Shown here: in pieces, positions 1 through 9,176 of the stretch
How positions within the stretch are numbered: position 1 is the first letter of the stretch
Layout of the letters: each line of letters starts with the position of its first letter
Assembly: GCA_045598845.1 (NCBI GenBank)
Contig: JAZRUY010000121.1
Location: forward strand, 1-53,172
DNA from: JAZRUY01 sp045598845
GTDB lineage: Bacteria > Verrucomicrobiota > Lentisphaeria > Victivallales > Victivallaceae
DNA length: 53,172 bases
Direction of reading: 5' to 3'
Position numbers and translations under genes: made by a program
Notes under the pieces: model-generated
What the model was told of the DNA's origin: nothing
Database searches by the model: none
What the model saw: only the letters and a program-made list of their open reading frames with translations

Positions 1-1385
1 TAAAGCCACAGTACCGTTTCACCGCCGCCGCCCATAACATACGACAATTCGGCGCCGTCCACACCGCGCACCGTACCCAGATATTCCTTGCCGGCCAGAC
101 GGCTGGCCAAATAAGCATAGGCCGCCATACAGCGCAACGGAGTGAAATCGACATCAAGCAGCGTGTATATATTATGGCCTTCCTCATAATAACTCATCAC
201 AAAAAGGAAATAACGTTCAATTCCGCAAGCCTTGGCCACCAGTGCGCTGCCGGACATCTGGCGGGCGGACCAGTTGTCCGCAACCGGCGAAGGACGGCGC
301 GGACCGCGGTCCCATGGCTTGCCGCCCTCGCTGATCCACAGCGGCATGGCCGGACGGCCGCCGTGTTTCACCAGTTCGCGGTAACGCAGCATCTGCTCCT
401 GAGTACTGACCGGATGTTTGTAACTGTGAAAACTTAACGCGTCACATTCATCCAGCAACCCGTTTTTCAAGTAAATATCAAAATTGCGGTAATCAGGATA
501 ATAACTGGCGAACGCTTCGCCGACCAGCGGCACACCACCGTATCCGGCATCCGAGAACGCCTTGGCCTGCACCCGGTTATGAGCGGTCAAAACATCGCCG
601 GGAAGAAAACCAAGATCCGGCTCATTCCACTGCTCGAAAGCCCCCCAGACAGGTCCGTATTTTTCCGCGGTCTTACACCACCCGAGATACCACTCAACCA
701 TATTGTCCGGCAGTAATCCGGGTTCACGCTTGGGATACTGCTTCCGGAAATAAGTGCCGAGATGACACATATCGAGTATTTTCAACCCTTCCTCCGGGGC
801 AATGGAACGGACCGGGACTTCCATTGCGGCCTTATCCCATTCGAATTTACCGAATTCCGTCTCGCTGCGGTAACGTTTCATCCGTTCGCGTATCCAGCCG
901 ACACCGATGCGCTTAAGGATACGGCAGGAAGTGCGGATCAAACCGGGATTGCGGTCATAAACATCGAAATATGAAAAAACCGTATCGCAGGCGAAAAAAT
1001 CATCCGGTTCAGCGGGGTGTGGCAACACCACCGCGCCGGCCGCCAGCGGCACCTGCGGCAGATTGAGTTCGTAAAACCCCTGTTCCGCCGGAGCCGGGAC
1101 CGCAATCATGCCGCCGTTACGGCGGATTTTTCCGGCACTGTGAACCGCCCCGAGGTAGTCCAGAAAAACATAGTCCAGCTCTTCAGGCAATTTATCAGGA
1201 TGCAGAAGTTCGAATTCGAGCGGTGCACAGCTTCCGGGTTCGACATACAGCCGTTCAGGAGCCACCGCGCGCCATTCCGCGGAAGGGACAACCGCATCCC
1301 AGGGACCGTCATCGTTAACCGCCGCCCCGCTCTCCAGAATCACCATGACCGACAAAGCGGACAATACCAAATTGCGCACAGACAC
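1..1385 (-). CDS. Secreted clan-A glycoside hydrolase (3' truncated by window edge)
   Basis: The minus-strand frame is open from a GTG at 1385 to the left edge, 461 codons with no stop, so the C-terminus lies outside the window. GGAGGT at 1391-1396 sits five bases before the GTG; a second GTG two codons later is an alternative start. The first 20 residues form a signal peptide (hydrophobic core, then ESGAA), so the enzyme is probably exported. An N-terminal region of about 110 residues looks beta-rich. A TIM-barrel-like part follows with EQWNEPD (Glu255, expected acid/base) and WISEGGKPW (Glu353, expected nucleophile). The 98-residue spacing between an NEP glutamate and a second glutamate is what clan GH-A retaining enzymes (such as GH5, GH39) show. 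The exact family and sugar substrate cannot be named from the sequence alone. Confidence 0.8.
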   Translation of the reverse strand, partial: MSVRNLVLSALSVMVILESGAAVNDDGPWDAVVPSAEWRAVAPERLYVEPGSCAPLEFELLHPDKLPEELDYVFLDYLGAVHSAGKIRRNGGMIAVPAPAEQGFYELNLPQVPLAAGAVVLPHPAEPDDFFACDTVFSYFDVYDRNPGLIRTSCRILKRIGVGWIRERMKRYRSETEFGKFEWDKAAMEVPVRSIAPEEGLKILDMCHLGTYFRKQYPKREPGLLPDNMVEWYLGWCKTAEKYGPVWGAFEQWNEPDLGFLPGDVLTAHNRVQAKAFSDAGYGGVPLVGEAFASYYPDYRNFDIYLKNGLLDECDALSFHSYKHPVSTQEQMLRYRELVKHGGRPAMPLWISEGGKPWDRGPRRPSPVADNWSARQMSGSALVAKACGIERYFLFVMSYYEEGHNIYTLLDVDFTPLRCMAAYAYLASRLAGKEYLGTVRGVDGAELSYVMGGGGETVLWL

Positions 1386-1462
1386 AAGCAACCTCCGGAA
1401 AATATTGAAATCAAGTACGGAACAGTTCTCCAAAAACACATATCGCAATGCTATAATAAGGT

Positions 1463-1499
1463 AATACCGTAATCAGAATTACGCAATACTACGGGTATT
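1463..1499. promoter_or_regulatory. Nested inverted repeat between divergent genes
   Basis: CGTAAT (1468-1473) and ATTACG (1478-1483) form a perfect six-base inverted repeat around CAGA. Outside it, AATACCGTA (1463-1471) is mirrored by TACGGGTATT (1490-1499) with one extra base. The element lies upstream of both the glycoside hydrolase (-) and hisC (+), so it could be an operator for a sugar-responsive regulator. No regulator gene is adjacent, so the role is inference only. Confidence 0.35.
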
Positions 1500-1588
1500 T
1501 GTTTTTCGCTACCGGGCGATATACATTAACCCGGTAAAGTAACTGCGGTCAGGAATTATAACCGTATTGCTGGCGGAGTATCAAGAAC

Positions 1589-2647
1589 ATGAAAAAGTAT
1601 CTGCGGCCTGAAATAGCGCAAATGTCCGGCTATGCCCCGGGAGAGCAGCCGAAAATCGCAAATCTATGCAAACTCAACACCAATGAAAACCCGTTTCCGC
1701 CGTCTCCCGGACTGGCGAAAGCGCTGGCGGAGTTCGACTGCTCATCCCTGCGGCGGTATCCGGATCCGACCGCCGATGCGCTGCGGGACGAACTGGCCGC
1801 GCTGAACGGAGTAGCGCGAGAAAATATCATAGCCGGAAACGGCTCGGATGACATCCTGACCATGATATTCCGGGCTTTCACCGCTCCGGACCGCCCGATG
1901 GCCTGTCCGGAGCCGACTTATTCATTATATCCGGTATTGGCCGCCATGCAGAATGCGCCGGTAAAGCGTATTCCTCTGCGTCCGCACACTTTCAGCCTGC
2001 CGGAAAATTTCTTGGAACAGGCACGGGGGGCAAACCTGCTGGCGATGGCGCGCCCCAATGCTCCGACCGGCAACACTTTCCCCATGGAGGAGATGCGGCG
2101 CATTTGCGCCGGATTCGACGGCATGGTGCTGATCGATGAGGCTTATGCCGATTTTGCGGACGACAACTGCATCGGATTGCTGCGGGAATTTGAAAATGTC
2201 ATAATATCGCGCACTTTTTCCAAGAGTTATTCTCTGGCCGGACTGCGTTTCGGCTATGCCGTATCCTCCCCGGAAGTGATAGAAAACATGATGAAACTTA
2301 AAGATTCCTACAATGTCGATGCTCTCACTCAACGGCTGGCGATGGCGGCGGCCAGGGATTCAGGTTATATGCGCGGCAACTGTGCCGAAACCATACGGTT
2401 ACGGAAGCAACTTGCGGAGGCTCTGACCGGGATGGGGTTCGAAACGGTACCGTCGTGCAGCAACTTCATCTTCTGCGCGCCGCCGGACCGCAACGGACAC
2501 CGCTGTTTTGAAGAACTGCGCAAGCAAGCCGTTATCGTACGCTATTTTGACGCCCCGTCAACCAGGGAATACGTGCGCATCACCGTCGGAACTGAAGAAG
2601 AAATGAAACGGCTTGTCGCAACGCTGGCGGAAATTTACGGAAAATGA
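1589..2647 (+). CDS. hisC: Histidinol-phosphate aminotransferase
   Basis: PLP-dependent fold-type I aminotransferase of histidine biosynthesis, converting imidazole acetol-phosphate and glutamate to histidinol phosphate. At 352 residues it has the usual family length. The N-terminal LNTNENPFPP motif (residues 29-38), the IDEAY aspartate (about 183) and RTFSKSYSLAGLRFGY with the Schiff-base Lys212 are all visible. The ATG follows GGAG by about eleven bases. Its stop overlaps the start of the next gene as ATGA, so the two are translationally coupled. Other his genes are absent nearby except hisD at 23.5 kb, so the pathway is scattered in this genome. Some HisC-like enzymes act on aromatic amino acids instead, which cannot be excluded. 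Confidence 0.93.
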   Translation: MKKYLRPEIAQMSGYAPGEQPKIANLCKLNTNENPFPPSPGLAKALAEFDCSSLRRYPDPTADALRDELAALNGVARENIIAGNGSDDILTMIFRAFTAPDRPMACPEPTYSLYPVLAAMQNAPVKRIPLRPHTFSLPENFLEQARGANLLAMARPNAPTGNTFPMEEMRRICAGFDGMVLIDEAYADFADDNCIGLLREFENVIISRTFSKSYSLAGLRFGYAVSSPEVIENMMKLKDSYNVDALTQRLAMAAARDSGYMRGNCAETIRLRKQLAEALTGMGFETVPSCSNFIFCAPPDRNGHRCFEELRKQAVIVRYFDAPSTREYVRITVGTEEEMKRLVATLAEIYGK

Positions 2648-3414
2648 AGCCGGCGGCGATTCTGCAAACCATTTTCCTTATGGTGCTGCCGGCGGTGATT
2701 CAAGGTATCACGGTAGCCGATGCAGTACCAGGCGGAGCATCCGTGCTGCGAAGTTGCGCACTGGCCGTCATCGCAGCCCGGCCGGAGGCGGAACGTCCGG
2801 CTTTCCGCTGGACAAGCAAAACCGCTGCGGAAGCGGCGCTCATGCTGAAAGACGGTATTGCGGATGCCATTGTGATAAAAGAAACGGATATACCGAAGGA
2901 AAACGGTTATATTCCCCGCTTTTATGCCGCGTTGCCGGTGATATTCTACTTGAATCCGGTAAATCCGCTGGAAGATATGCGGCCGGAAGTTTTCAACAGC
3001 ATATTCGGGCAAGGCAAGGCGAATTGGCTGGGATTATGCGTCTGGAACGAACCGATAAGCGTTTTTTTCACCAACAGCGCCGCCCTGCGCGTCAACGGGC
3101 TGATTTCCCAAATATCTCCGGAATATGCGACGGAATACGACAATGAATCTGAATTGGTACTGATGACGGCCGCCACTCCGGGCGGCATCGGCGCAGGCGG
3201 CTGGCTGGACTCATGCCCGGCGACCGTAAAAACCGCATCGGTCAACGGCATAATGCCGTCCATGGCAAATATACGCATGGGTAAATACCCTTATTCCGGA
3301 AGAATAGCCCTGATATGCGCCGATGACGAAATTCTGCGTCTTCTGCTGTCCTCTCTCGAACACCGGGAGGCGGGGAAACTTTTTTACCGCCGCGGCGCGC
3401 TGCCGATACCGTAA
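2644..3414 (+). CDS. PstS-like periplasmic binding protein
   Basis: A 256-residue exported protein whose start overlaps the hisC stop (ATGA). The first 25 residues form a signal peptide (KPAAILQTIFLMVLPAVIQG). The mature part resembles the PstS-like binding-protein superfamily: a hydrophobic strand followed by LNPVNPLEDMRPEVFNSIF and then GKANW, like the conserved domain-crossing region of phosphate-binding proteins. No ABC permease or ATPase is near, and the family's anion-binding loop is not obvious. It may therefore be a solitary binding protein or a divergent member with another ligand. Its 3' end overlaps the 3' end of maf on the opposite strand by 31 bases. Coupling to hisC suggests co-expression, not a proven shared function. 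Confidence 0.65.
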   Translation: MKPAAILQTIFLMVLPAVIQGITVADAVPGGASVLRSCALAVIAARPEAERPAFRWTSKTAAEAALMLKDGIADAIVIKETDIPKENGYIPRFYAALPVIFYLNPVNPLEDMRPEVFNSIFGQGKANWLGLCVWNEPISVFFTNSAALRVNGLISQISPEYATEYDNESELVLMTAATPGGIGAGGWLDSCPATVKTASVNGIMPSMANIRMGKYPYSGRIALICADDEILRLLLSSLEHREAGKLFYRRGALPIP

Positions 3415-3962
3415 CCGCACAATTCAGAGCGCAATCTAATCAGCGGAAGTCCGATAACGTTTTCCTGTTCGCCGTTGATTTTTTCCAGCAACATGCCGCC
3501 GTGTTCCTGAATCGCATACGCTCCGGCTTTATCCGACACATCCACCAGCTCCATATAGCGGACAGCATCAGCGGCCGTGTACGGTTTGAAAATAACTTCA
3601 GTCACCTCGGTCCAATCCTTTGAACACCCGGGGCCGCGCAAAGCCACACCGGTCAAAACCTCATGAGTCCGGCCGGACAACGAAATCAAATACTCCAGCG
3701 CCTGCTCACGGTCAGCCGGTTTACCCAATATCCGGTCATCCAGCAGCACCACTGTGTCGGCTCCGATAACCAGGGCATCCGGGAAACGGGTAAAAACCGA
3801 TTCCGCTTTCAGCACGGCGTTACGGCAAGGCACCGTTCTGACATCAGAAGCGGAAATTATTTCATCACCGGAGGCAGAAACAACGGAAAAACCGGATACA
3901 ATCCTCCGCAACAACTCTCTGCGGCGGGGAGATGTTGATGCCAGAATCAGAGGAACCGTCAT
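3384..3962 (-). CDS. maf: Maf-like nucleoside triphosphate pyrophosphatase
   Basis: Maf/Ham1-type house-cleaning enzyme of 192 residues, hydrolysing dTTP/UTP or modified nucleotides to monophosphates. The opening ILASTSPRRRELL is the family signature, and GADTVVLLDDRILGKPAD carries the metal and substrate residues; SGRTHEVLTGVAL is a third conserved block. It lies six bases after accC and is most likely the last gene of accB-accC-maf. It converges on the PstS-like gene with 31 overlapping bases, so each 3' end codes on both strands. Which Maf subfamily (dTTP/UTP or m7GTP type) it belongs to was not settled. Confidence 0.9.
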   Translation of the reverse strand: MTVPLILASTSPRRRELLRRIVSGFSVVSASGDEIISASDVRTVPCRNAVLKAESVFTRFPDALVIGADTVVLLDDRILGKPADREQALEYLISLSGRTHEVLTGVALRGPGCSKDWTEVTEVIFKPYTAADAVRYMELVDVSDKAGAYAIQEHGGMLLEKINGEQENVIGLPLIRLRSELCGYGIGSAPRR

Positions 3963-3968
3963 AAAGAC

Positions 3969-5336
3969 TCACTCGTCACGGTGGATTTTAGCCCGTTCCT
4001 GAATCAGGCGCTCCACAAAACCGGTATCGTATTTGCCGGCGGTGAAATCCTTATGGCCGAGAATAAACTTGTGGAAAGGAATCGTTGTCCGCACTCCGGC
4101 GACCGTCATTTCATCCAATGCCCGCTTCATCGTCGCGATAGCATCCGCCCGGGTAGGACCGCGCACGATAACTTTGGCTATCATACTGTCATAATAGCCG
4201 GGAATAATGTAACCGCTGTAAACATGGGTATCCAGCCGCACATTGGGACCGCCGCAGGGAATGAACAAAGAAATTTTTCCGGGCGACGGCGCAAAATTGT
4301 GCAACACGTCTTCCGCATTTATCCGGCACTCAACGGCATGGCAGCCGATGCGGACATCTTTCTGCCGGACTGACAGTTTTTCTCCGGCGGCAATACGGAT
4401 CTGCTCTTTTATGAGATCGATACCGGTTACTTCCTCGGTTACCGGATGTTCAACCTGAATCCGCGTATTCATCTCCATAAAATAGAAATCACCGCGGTCA
4501 GTACACAAAAATTCAATCGTCCCGGCCCCGGTATAATTGGCCGCTTTGACCGCCTTTACCGCCGCGGCGCCGAGTTTTTCACGCAATTTGTCATTAACGG
4601 CCGGAGACGGAGACTCCTCCAGCAATTTCTGATTACGGCGCTGCACACTGCAATCGCGCTCGCCGAGATGAACCACATGCCCGTAATTATCCGCCAAAAT
4701 CTGAATTTCGATGTGCCGGGGATTAACCAGGTACTTTTCAATATACATGTCGCCGTTGCCGAAAGCGTTTTCCGCCTCCTTTTTCGCCGCATGGAAACCC
4801 TGACGCAGACTGGCATCGTTGTGAGCGATACGCATGCCCCTCCCGCCGCCGCCGGCCACCGCTTTTATAATCACCGGATATTTCAGTTTATGGGCGACTT
4901 TAAGCGCATCCTGTTCATCGGAAACCAATCCCGAACTCCCTGGAGTAACCGGGACTCCGGCCTGTTTCATGGTTTCACGCGCCATCGCCTTGTCGCCCAA
5001 AGCCCGCATCGCATCGGGAGAAGGACCGATAAACACTATGCCGTGCTTGGCACAGGCCTCGGCAAAATAAGCGTTTTCAGACAGGAAACCGTAACCGGGA
5101 TGAATCGCATCCACATCGCATATTTCCGCAACCGCCAGAATGCGCTCGATAAGTAAATAACTGGAAGCGGCTGGAGAAGGGCCGATGCAGACGGATTCAT
5201 CCGCCAGACGCACCGGCAACGAGTCGGCATCCGCCTTGGAATATACCATTACCGTACGGATCCCCAGCTCCTTGCAGGCCCGTATCACGCGCAGGGCGAT
5301 CTCGCCGCGGTTGGCAATTAAAACTTTGCTGAACAT
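3969..5336 (-). CDS. accC: Acetyl-CoA carboxylase, biotin carboxylase subunit
   Basis: ATP-grasp enzyme of 455 residues that carboxylates biotin on AccB, the first half-reaction of malonyl-CoA formation for fatty acid synthesis in the cytoplasm. The N-terminus has KVLIANRGEIALRVIRAC; the glycine-rich ATP loop GGGGRGMRI, the EMNTRIQVEHPVTE block and the C-terminal biotin carboxylase domain are all present at normal length. It follows accB by 20 bases and precedes maf by six. The carboxyltransferase genes accA and accD are not in the window. Confidence 0.96.
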   Translation of the reverse strand: MFSKVLIANRGEIALRVIRACKELGIRTVMVYSKADADSLPVRLADESVCIGPSPAASSYLLIERILAVAEICDVDAIHPGYGFLSENAYFAEACAKHGIVFIGPSPDAMRALGDKAMARETMKQAGVPVTPGSSGLVSDEQDALKVAHKLKYPVIIKAVAGGGGRGMRIAHNDASLRQGFHAAKKEAENAFGNGDMYIEKYLVNPRHIEIQILADNYGHVVHLGERDCSVQRRNQKLLEESPSPAVNDKLREKLGAAAVKAVKAANYTGAGTIEFLCTDRGDFYFMEMNTRIQVEHPVTEEVTGIDLIKEQIRIAAGEKLSVRQKDVRIGCHAVECRINAEDVLHNFAPSPGKISLFIPCGGPNVRLDTHVYSGYIIPGYYDSMIAKVIVRGPTRADAIATMKRALDEMTVAGVRTTIPFHKFILGHKDFTAGKYDTGFVERLIQERAKIHRDE

Positions 5337-5356
5337 ATTCAGAACGCCGGTTATTT

Positions 5357-5809
5357 TTATTCCAGAACAAAGAGCGGCTGGTCGTACTCAACCGCCTGAC
5401 CGTTACCAACCAAAACCTCTTTTATCACACCGCTCTTTTCCGCCTTGATTTCGTTCATCACCTTCATGGCTTCGATTATACCGACCACGGTATCTTTCGT
5501 GACCTTGTCACCCGCATTGACAAACGGAGCGGCATCGCGGGAGGGCGCCAGATAAAAAGTCCCCACCAGAGGAGAAACAATGATCTCCTGCTTATCATCC
5601 TTATCCGGTCTCTCCGGCCCGGCAACAGTCTTTTCCGGCACCGGCACAGGAGAAGCAACAGATACAACCGGCGGAGAAACAAGGGGCACCGCGGATACGG
5701 AACCGTTGCGCCGAATGCACAGATTAGCGGTTTCCTCCTCTATCCGGAATTCAGTAAGATCGTTTTCCTTCATCAATTTAACGATGGCTTTTATTTCGTC
5801 TATTTTCAT
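5357..5809 (-). CDS. accB: Biotin carboxyl carrier protein of acetyl-CoA carboxylase
   Basis: A 150-residue carrier protein. Residues 1-35 form the N-terminal helix region (KIDEIKAIVKLMKEN), 40-70 a Pro/Val-rich linker, and 75-150 a biotinyl domain with EAMKVMNE, in which Lys116 is the biotinylation site. AccC charges this biotin with CO2, and the transcarboxylase moves the carboxyl to acetyl-CoA. It is first gene of accB-accC-maf, with a strong promoter about 170 bases upstream (5981-6008). The long leader leaves room for control, but no clear riboswitch or operator was recognised in it. Confidence 0.96.
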   Translation of the reverse strand: MKIDEIKAIVKLMKENDLTEFRIEEETANLCIRRNGSVSAVPLVSPPVVSVASPVPVPEKTVAGPERPDKDDKQEIIVSPLVGTFYLAPSRDAAPFVNAGDKVTKDTVVGIIEAMKVMNEIKAEKSGVIKEVLVGNGQAVEYDQPLFVLE

Positions 5810-5980
5810 TTCTAAGACTCCGTTTGGTTTGTTCCGTACTTCAAAATATCATTTCCGGGATATATGCATATCATTCACATAAAACGCAAAGGGGCTGCCG
5901 CAGTATACCCCTGTCTTCAAAGAAAGATACCGGAAAACTCCATATTCGAACCGCTGACAACTGATATATTCATAACTTAC

Positions 5981-6008
5981 ACTATAGCACAGAGTTGCGA
6001 TTTTTCAA
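5981..6008 (-). promoter_or_regulatory. Sigma-70-type promoter of accB-accC-maf
   Basis: On the minus strand TTGAAA (6003-6008) and TATAGT (5981-5986) are separated by 16 bases, with an extended TGn just before the -10. Initiation is expected near 5974, giving a leader of about 165 bases before accB. It lies just past the stop of the RodZ-like gene, so the acc genes form their own unit. Confidence 0.75.
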
Positions 6009-6018
6009 TATTTCGGAA

Positions 6019-6555
6019 TCATTTCATTTCGATAAAAGGCAGCGTTTGCGGCGGCTGCAAACGCATAATTCTCTGCTCGTTAAAAACCGAAGATTTGCCG
6101 GCAGATCCGATGGACGACACCAGGATGACAACCGCGAATATCAGCAATGCGGCCAGCAAAGCGCCGCCGCCGCAAAGCGCAACCATCAGCAGACGGATAC
6201 GGCGGTCGTTTTCTTCACTGCCCTCCTGATCGACCACACTTTTAGATATATCTTCCGGCAATTCACAACTCATCCTGCCGCGCAAATCAGCAGTAACCGC
6301 ATCAATACAATCCTGGGGAACAGCGTACAGACCGCACAGTCTGCGCACATAGCCGACAGCATAAACCGGAAGCAGTTTATCCGGTTTGTCCGCTTCCAGC
6401 GCCTCGATATAATCCCGAAGGATTCTGGTATCCGCGGCCACGGCATCCACACTCATCCCCCGCGAAGTCCGCAACCGTTTAAGAAAACCGCCCAGCGTCT
6501 CCCCGGGAGCAATACTGTACGATTTTTCCGAAGGAGCAATATCAATATCTTCCAT
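6019..6555 (-). CDS. RodZ-like helix-turn-helix membrane protein
   Basis: A 178-residue protein with an N-terminal HTH_25-type domain (about residues 18-90: LGGFLKRLRTSRGMSVDAVA, then RDYIEALEADK and VYAVGYVRRLCGLY), a charged linker and one membrane segment at about 121-148. This is the layout of RodZ/YmfM cell-shape proteins, which tether MreB, but the usual C-terminal periplasmic beta domain is missing: only about 30 residues follow the membrane segment. AGGAGG is seven bases before the ATG at 6555; a GTG one codon earlier is too close to it. It follows ftsK by 20 bases, a division context. It could be a short RodZ or a membrane-anchored regulator. Confidence 0.75.
   Translation of the reverse strand: MEDIDIAPSEKSYSIAPGETLGGFLKRLRTSRGMSVDAVAADTRILRDYIEALEADKPDKLLPVYAVGYVRRLCGLYAVPQDCIDAVTADLRGRMSCELPEDISKSVVDQEGSEENDRRIRLLMVALCGGGALLAALLIFAVVILVSSIGSAGKSSVFNEQRIMRLQPPQTLPFIEMK
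6031..6064 (-). terminator. Weak candidate terminator at the 3' end of the rodZ-like gene
   Basis: GCGTTTGC and GCAAACGC (6042-6049 / 6057-6064) form an eight-base perfect stem with a seven-base loop. In the minus direction it is followed by TGCCTTTTATC. The hairpin lies inside the last codons of the gene and the U tract is short, so termination here is only possible. Confidence 0.35.
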
Positions 6556-6575
6556 CACTGTGCCTCCTTCCAGCC

Positions 6576-9062
6576 TTATTCATTTTCAACAATATCATCA
6601 AAAATCATAATTTCACGTTTCTTGCCGCTGCCGCTGGGAGGTCCGACTATCCCGCGCTTTTCAAATAAGTCAATCAGCGATGCCGCTTTATTATATCCGA
6701 TTACCAGCCGGCGCTGCAGATAACTGGTACTGGCCTTGCGCTCCAGCAGGATAATTTCCAATGCTTGGCGCACGATGTCATCATCACCCGGCTGCAGATA
6801 TTTTTTGACAACAGGATCGATATCGATATCACCTGCAAATACCGGTTCCCCGGAGAATATTTCGCCGTCATCATCTTCATTTTCCTCTGTTTCTTTCTTT
6901 TCCGCCAAAACCTGATCGTTAAATTCTTGCTCGCGCTGACTGGAGCAGAATGCCGCCACCGCCTTGATATCGCCATCGGGGGTAAACGCACCCTGCGCCC
7001 GCTCCAAGGCCATGGCGCCGGGACCGTTGAAAAGCATATCGCCCTGCCCCAGCAAGGCCTCGGCTCCGTTGCAGTCAAGAATCACTCTGCTGTCCTGCAT
7101 CTGACCAACTTTGAATGCCACCCGGGTCGGCAGATTATTCTTTAGCGTGCCGGTAATGGTACGGGTGTCCGGACGCTGCGTGGCTATAACAAGATGTATT
7201 CCGGCAGCCCTCCCCTTGGCCGCAATACGGGAAATATAGTTTTCCGAATCCCGCCGGGATTCCGGAATGCTCATCAAATCCGCCAGCTCATCGATAATCA
7301 CCAGCAAATACGGAATCCGGCGCGGATACTCATTCCCGTCTTCATCGCAAATGCCGGGCGCATCTTCCGGGCGGCTATTGTACTCGCTCAACTGCTTAAC
7401 TCCCGCTTCGGCGAAAATACGGTAACGGTTATCCATTTCCACCGTAGCCCAATGTAAAGCCACCGGCACTTTTTCCGCTTCGTTCATAAGCGGAGTGATC
7501 AAATGCGGAAGTTTGGCATAATCAGCGAATTCCACAAATTTAGGATCAACCATTATCAGCCGCAAATCATCCGGAGAAAAGCGGAACATCAGACTCATCA
7601 TCAGCGTGTTCATACATACGCTTTTTCCGGAACCGGTAGTACCGGCGATCAGCAGGTGCGGAGCCTTGGTCAAATCCAGAATCAGCGGATTGCCTACCAC
7701 ATCGCGGCCGAGTACCACCGGTATCTTCGCCCGGCTCTTCACCCATTCATCGCTCTCCATAACTGACCGGAGAAACACCGAGGCGGACCGCTTGTTGGGA
7801 ATTTCCACACCGGCCACATCACGGCCGGGAATAGGAGCCAGAATACGGACGCTGACCGCTCTCAGGTTCATCGCTATGGTGCGGTCGAAGCCGACCAGTT
7901 TTTTGACATCGTAGCCGTCTTCGAGTGAAATCTCATATCTGGTCAGTCTCGGACCGGTAACATAACCGGTAACCGTACCCGGAATCTTAAAACTATCCAA
8001 AGTATGCTGTAAGGAATTAATGGTTTCCGTAATGGTTTCCTTATTTTCACCCAGTACATCTTCACCTTTGGAAAGCATATTCACCGATGGCAATTCATAC
8101 GCTTTCTCATTTTTAACCGGAGATGTTTTAACACCGGAAACGGTTATTTTGCGCCCCGGTTCCGGAACGGACGCGACGGGGGCGCACGGACGCGCCGCCG
8201 GTCCGCCGCTAAATGAATCAACAACCTCCGGAGCGGAAGTCCGGGCGGATAATGTCATAGCGTCTTCTAATCCGGCCAGCAAATCAGTCTGCTCCTGACG
8301 GTGTTCGGCGGAACGTGACGGCTCATCGGCATCAACATACGCGGAATCAGTTTTTTTTCCGCTTTCTTCTTCGCCACGGGAAAAACCGCGCAACAACCTT
8401 TCCCGCAAGGAAATCGGCTTGCCGGAAGGGATTCGGTCGTCATTGCCGGCAAAAAAGCGCGCTTTCATAAAATCATGCCAGGAAAACGTATAAATCACCG
8501 CTATACCGGTCAGTAGCAACCCCCAACCGCAAATCACCGTTCCGACGGAACCGATCAATGCCGGAAACAGACCGCCGCGCGGCAGAATTTCAGGCTGCGG
8601 CGGTAAACTCAGCATCTGCCCGAGCACTCCGCCGGACAAAACCAGACCGGCCCGGTCGGCACGGCCCAGACCGGCCGCGGCGGCAAGCGGGGCAAAATAG
8701 TGCGGAGCGGAACCCAGCAGAATAATCAGACCGAATGTCAGCAACGCATATCCGGACAAAGTCGCCGCAGCATTACGTCCGGCGGGACGAAACAAATTGC
8801 GGAGCGTCTGAAAAAACAACAGCAATATCAGCGGATAGGCGGTCAACCCGGTAAACATCAGCAAAACATAAGCCATACAACCGCCGGACGGACCGATCCA
8901 GTTGCGGAACGGACGATCCGCACCGCCGGTTATCACCGCGGCATCCGCGGGCGAATAAGAAATCAGCGCCAGCACCGCCAGCAGCATCAGCGCGAATATG
9001 CCGATGCGGCGGAGGTAAGCCAGCAGACTGTTTGAATATTTTTCCGTTCTTTCGTCTTCCAC
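6576..9062 (-). CDS. ftsK: DNA translocase FtsK/SpoIIIE
   Basis: An 828-residue septal DNA pump that moves the chromosome terminus during division. The N-terminal region has four or so membrane segments (about residues 14-210), then a short acidic linker, the alpha/beta motor with Walker A IAGTTGSGKS (Lys480), Walker B LLVIIDELADLM and the RIAAKGRAAGIHLVIATQRP block, and a C-terminal winged-helix gamma domain (LLERKASTSYLQRRL) that reads polar KOPS-type sequences. Length is typical for FtsK with a short linker. The chosen start is GTG at 9062, with GGAG about eleven bases before it. A promoter is visible at 9136-9164. The RodZ-like gene is co-transcribed downstream. Confidence 0.95.
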   Translation of the reverse strand: MEDERTEKYSNSLLAYLRRIGIFALMLLAVLALISYSPADAAVITGGADRPFRNWIGPSGGCMAYVLLMFTGLTAYPLILLLFFQTLRNLFRPAGRNAAATLSGYALLTFGLIILLGSAPHYFAPLAAAAGLGRADRAGLVLSGGVLGQMLSLPPQPEILPRGGLFPALIGSVGTVICGWGLLLTGIAVIYTFSWHDFMKARFFAGNDDRIPSGKPISLRERLLRGFSRGEEESGKKTDSAYVDADEPSRSAEHRQEQTDLLAGLEDAMTLSARTSAPEVVDSFSGGPAARPCAPVASVPEPGRKITVSGVKTSPVKNEKAYELPSVNMLSKGEDVLGENKETITETINSLQHTLDSFKIPGTVTGYVTGPRLTRYEISLEDGYDVKKLVGFDRTIAMNLRAVSVRILAPIPGRDVAGVEIPNKRSASVFLRSVMESDEWVKSRAKIPVVLGRDVVGNPLILDLTKAPHLLIAGTTGSGKSVCMNTLMMSLMFRFSPDDLRLIMVDPKFVEFADYAKLPHLITPLMNEAEKVPVALHWATVEMDNRYRIFAEAGVKQLSEYNSRPEDAPGICDEDGNEYPRRIPYLLVIIDELADLMSIPESRRDSENYISRIAAKGRAAGIHLVIATQRPDTRTITGTLKNNLPTRVAFKVGQMQDSRVILDCNGAEALLGQGDMLFNGPGAMALERAQGAFTPDGDIKAVAAFCSSQREQEFNDQVLAEKKETEENEDDDGEIFSGEPVFAGDIDIDPVVKKYLQPGDDDIVRQALEIILLERKASTSYLQRRLVIGYNKAASLIDLFEKRGIVGPPSGSGKKREIMIFDDIVENE

Positions 9063-9135
9063 AATCGCACGCTCCGCGAAACACCCCGTCCAGAATCGAA
9101 ACGGCTCAACATTATATCCCGCCTATTTCAATGGT

Positions 9136-9164
9136 AATATATTTCTGCGGAACCATATTTTCAA
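9136..9164 (-). promoter_or_regulatory. Sigma-70-type promoter of ftsK
   Basis: On the minus strand TTGAAA (9159-9164) and TATATT (9136-9141) are 17 bases apart. Start expected near 9129, giving a leader of about 67 bases before the ftsK GTG. The same hexamer pair occurs before ilvE. Confidence 0.7.
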
Positions 9165-9176
9165 TGCGGAAAAAAC

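Noticed and set aside
1505..1540. ACCGGG/CCCGGT hairpin before hisC as an attenuator
   Set aside because: Six-base stem without a U tract or leader peptide rich in His codons.
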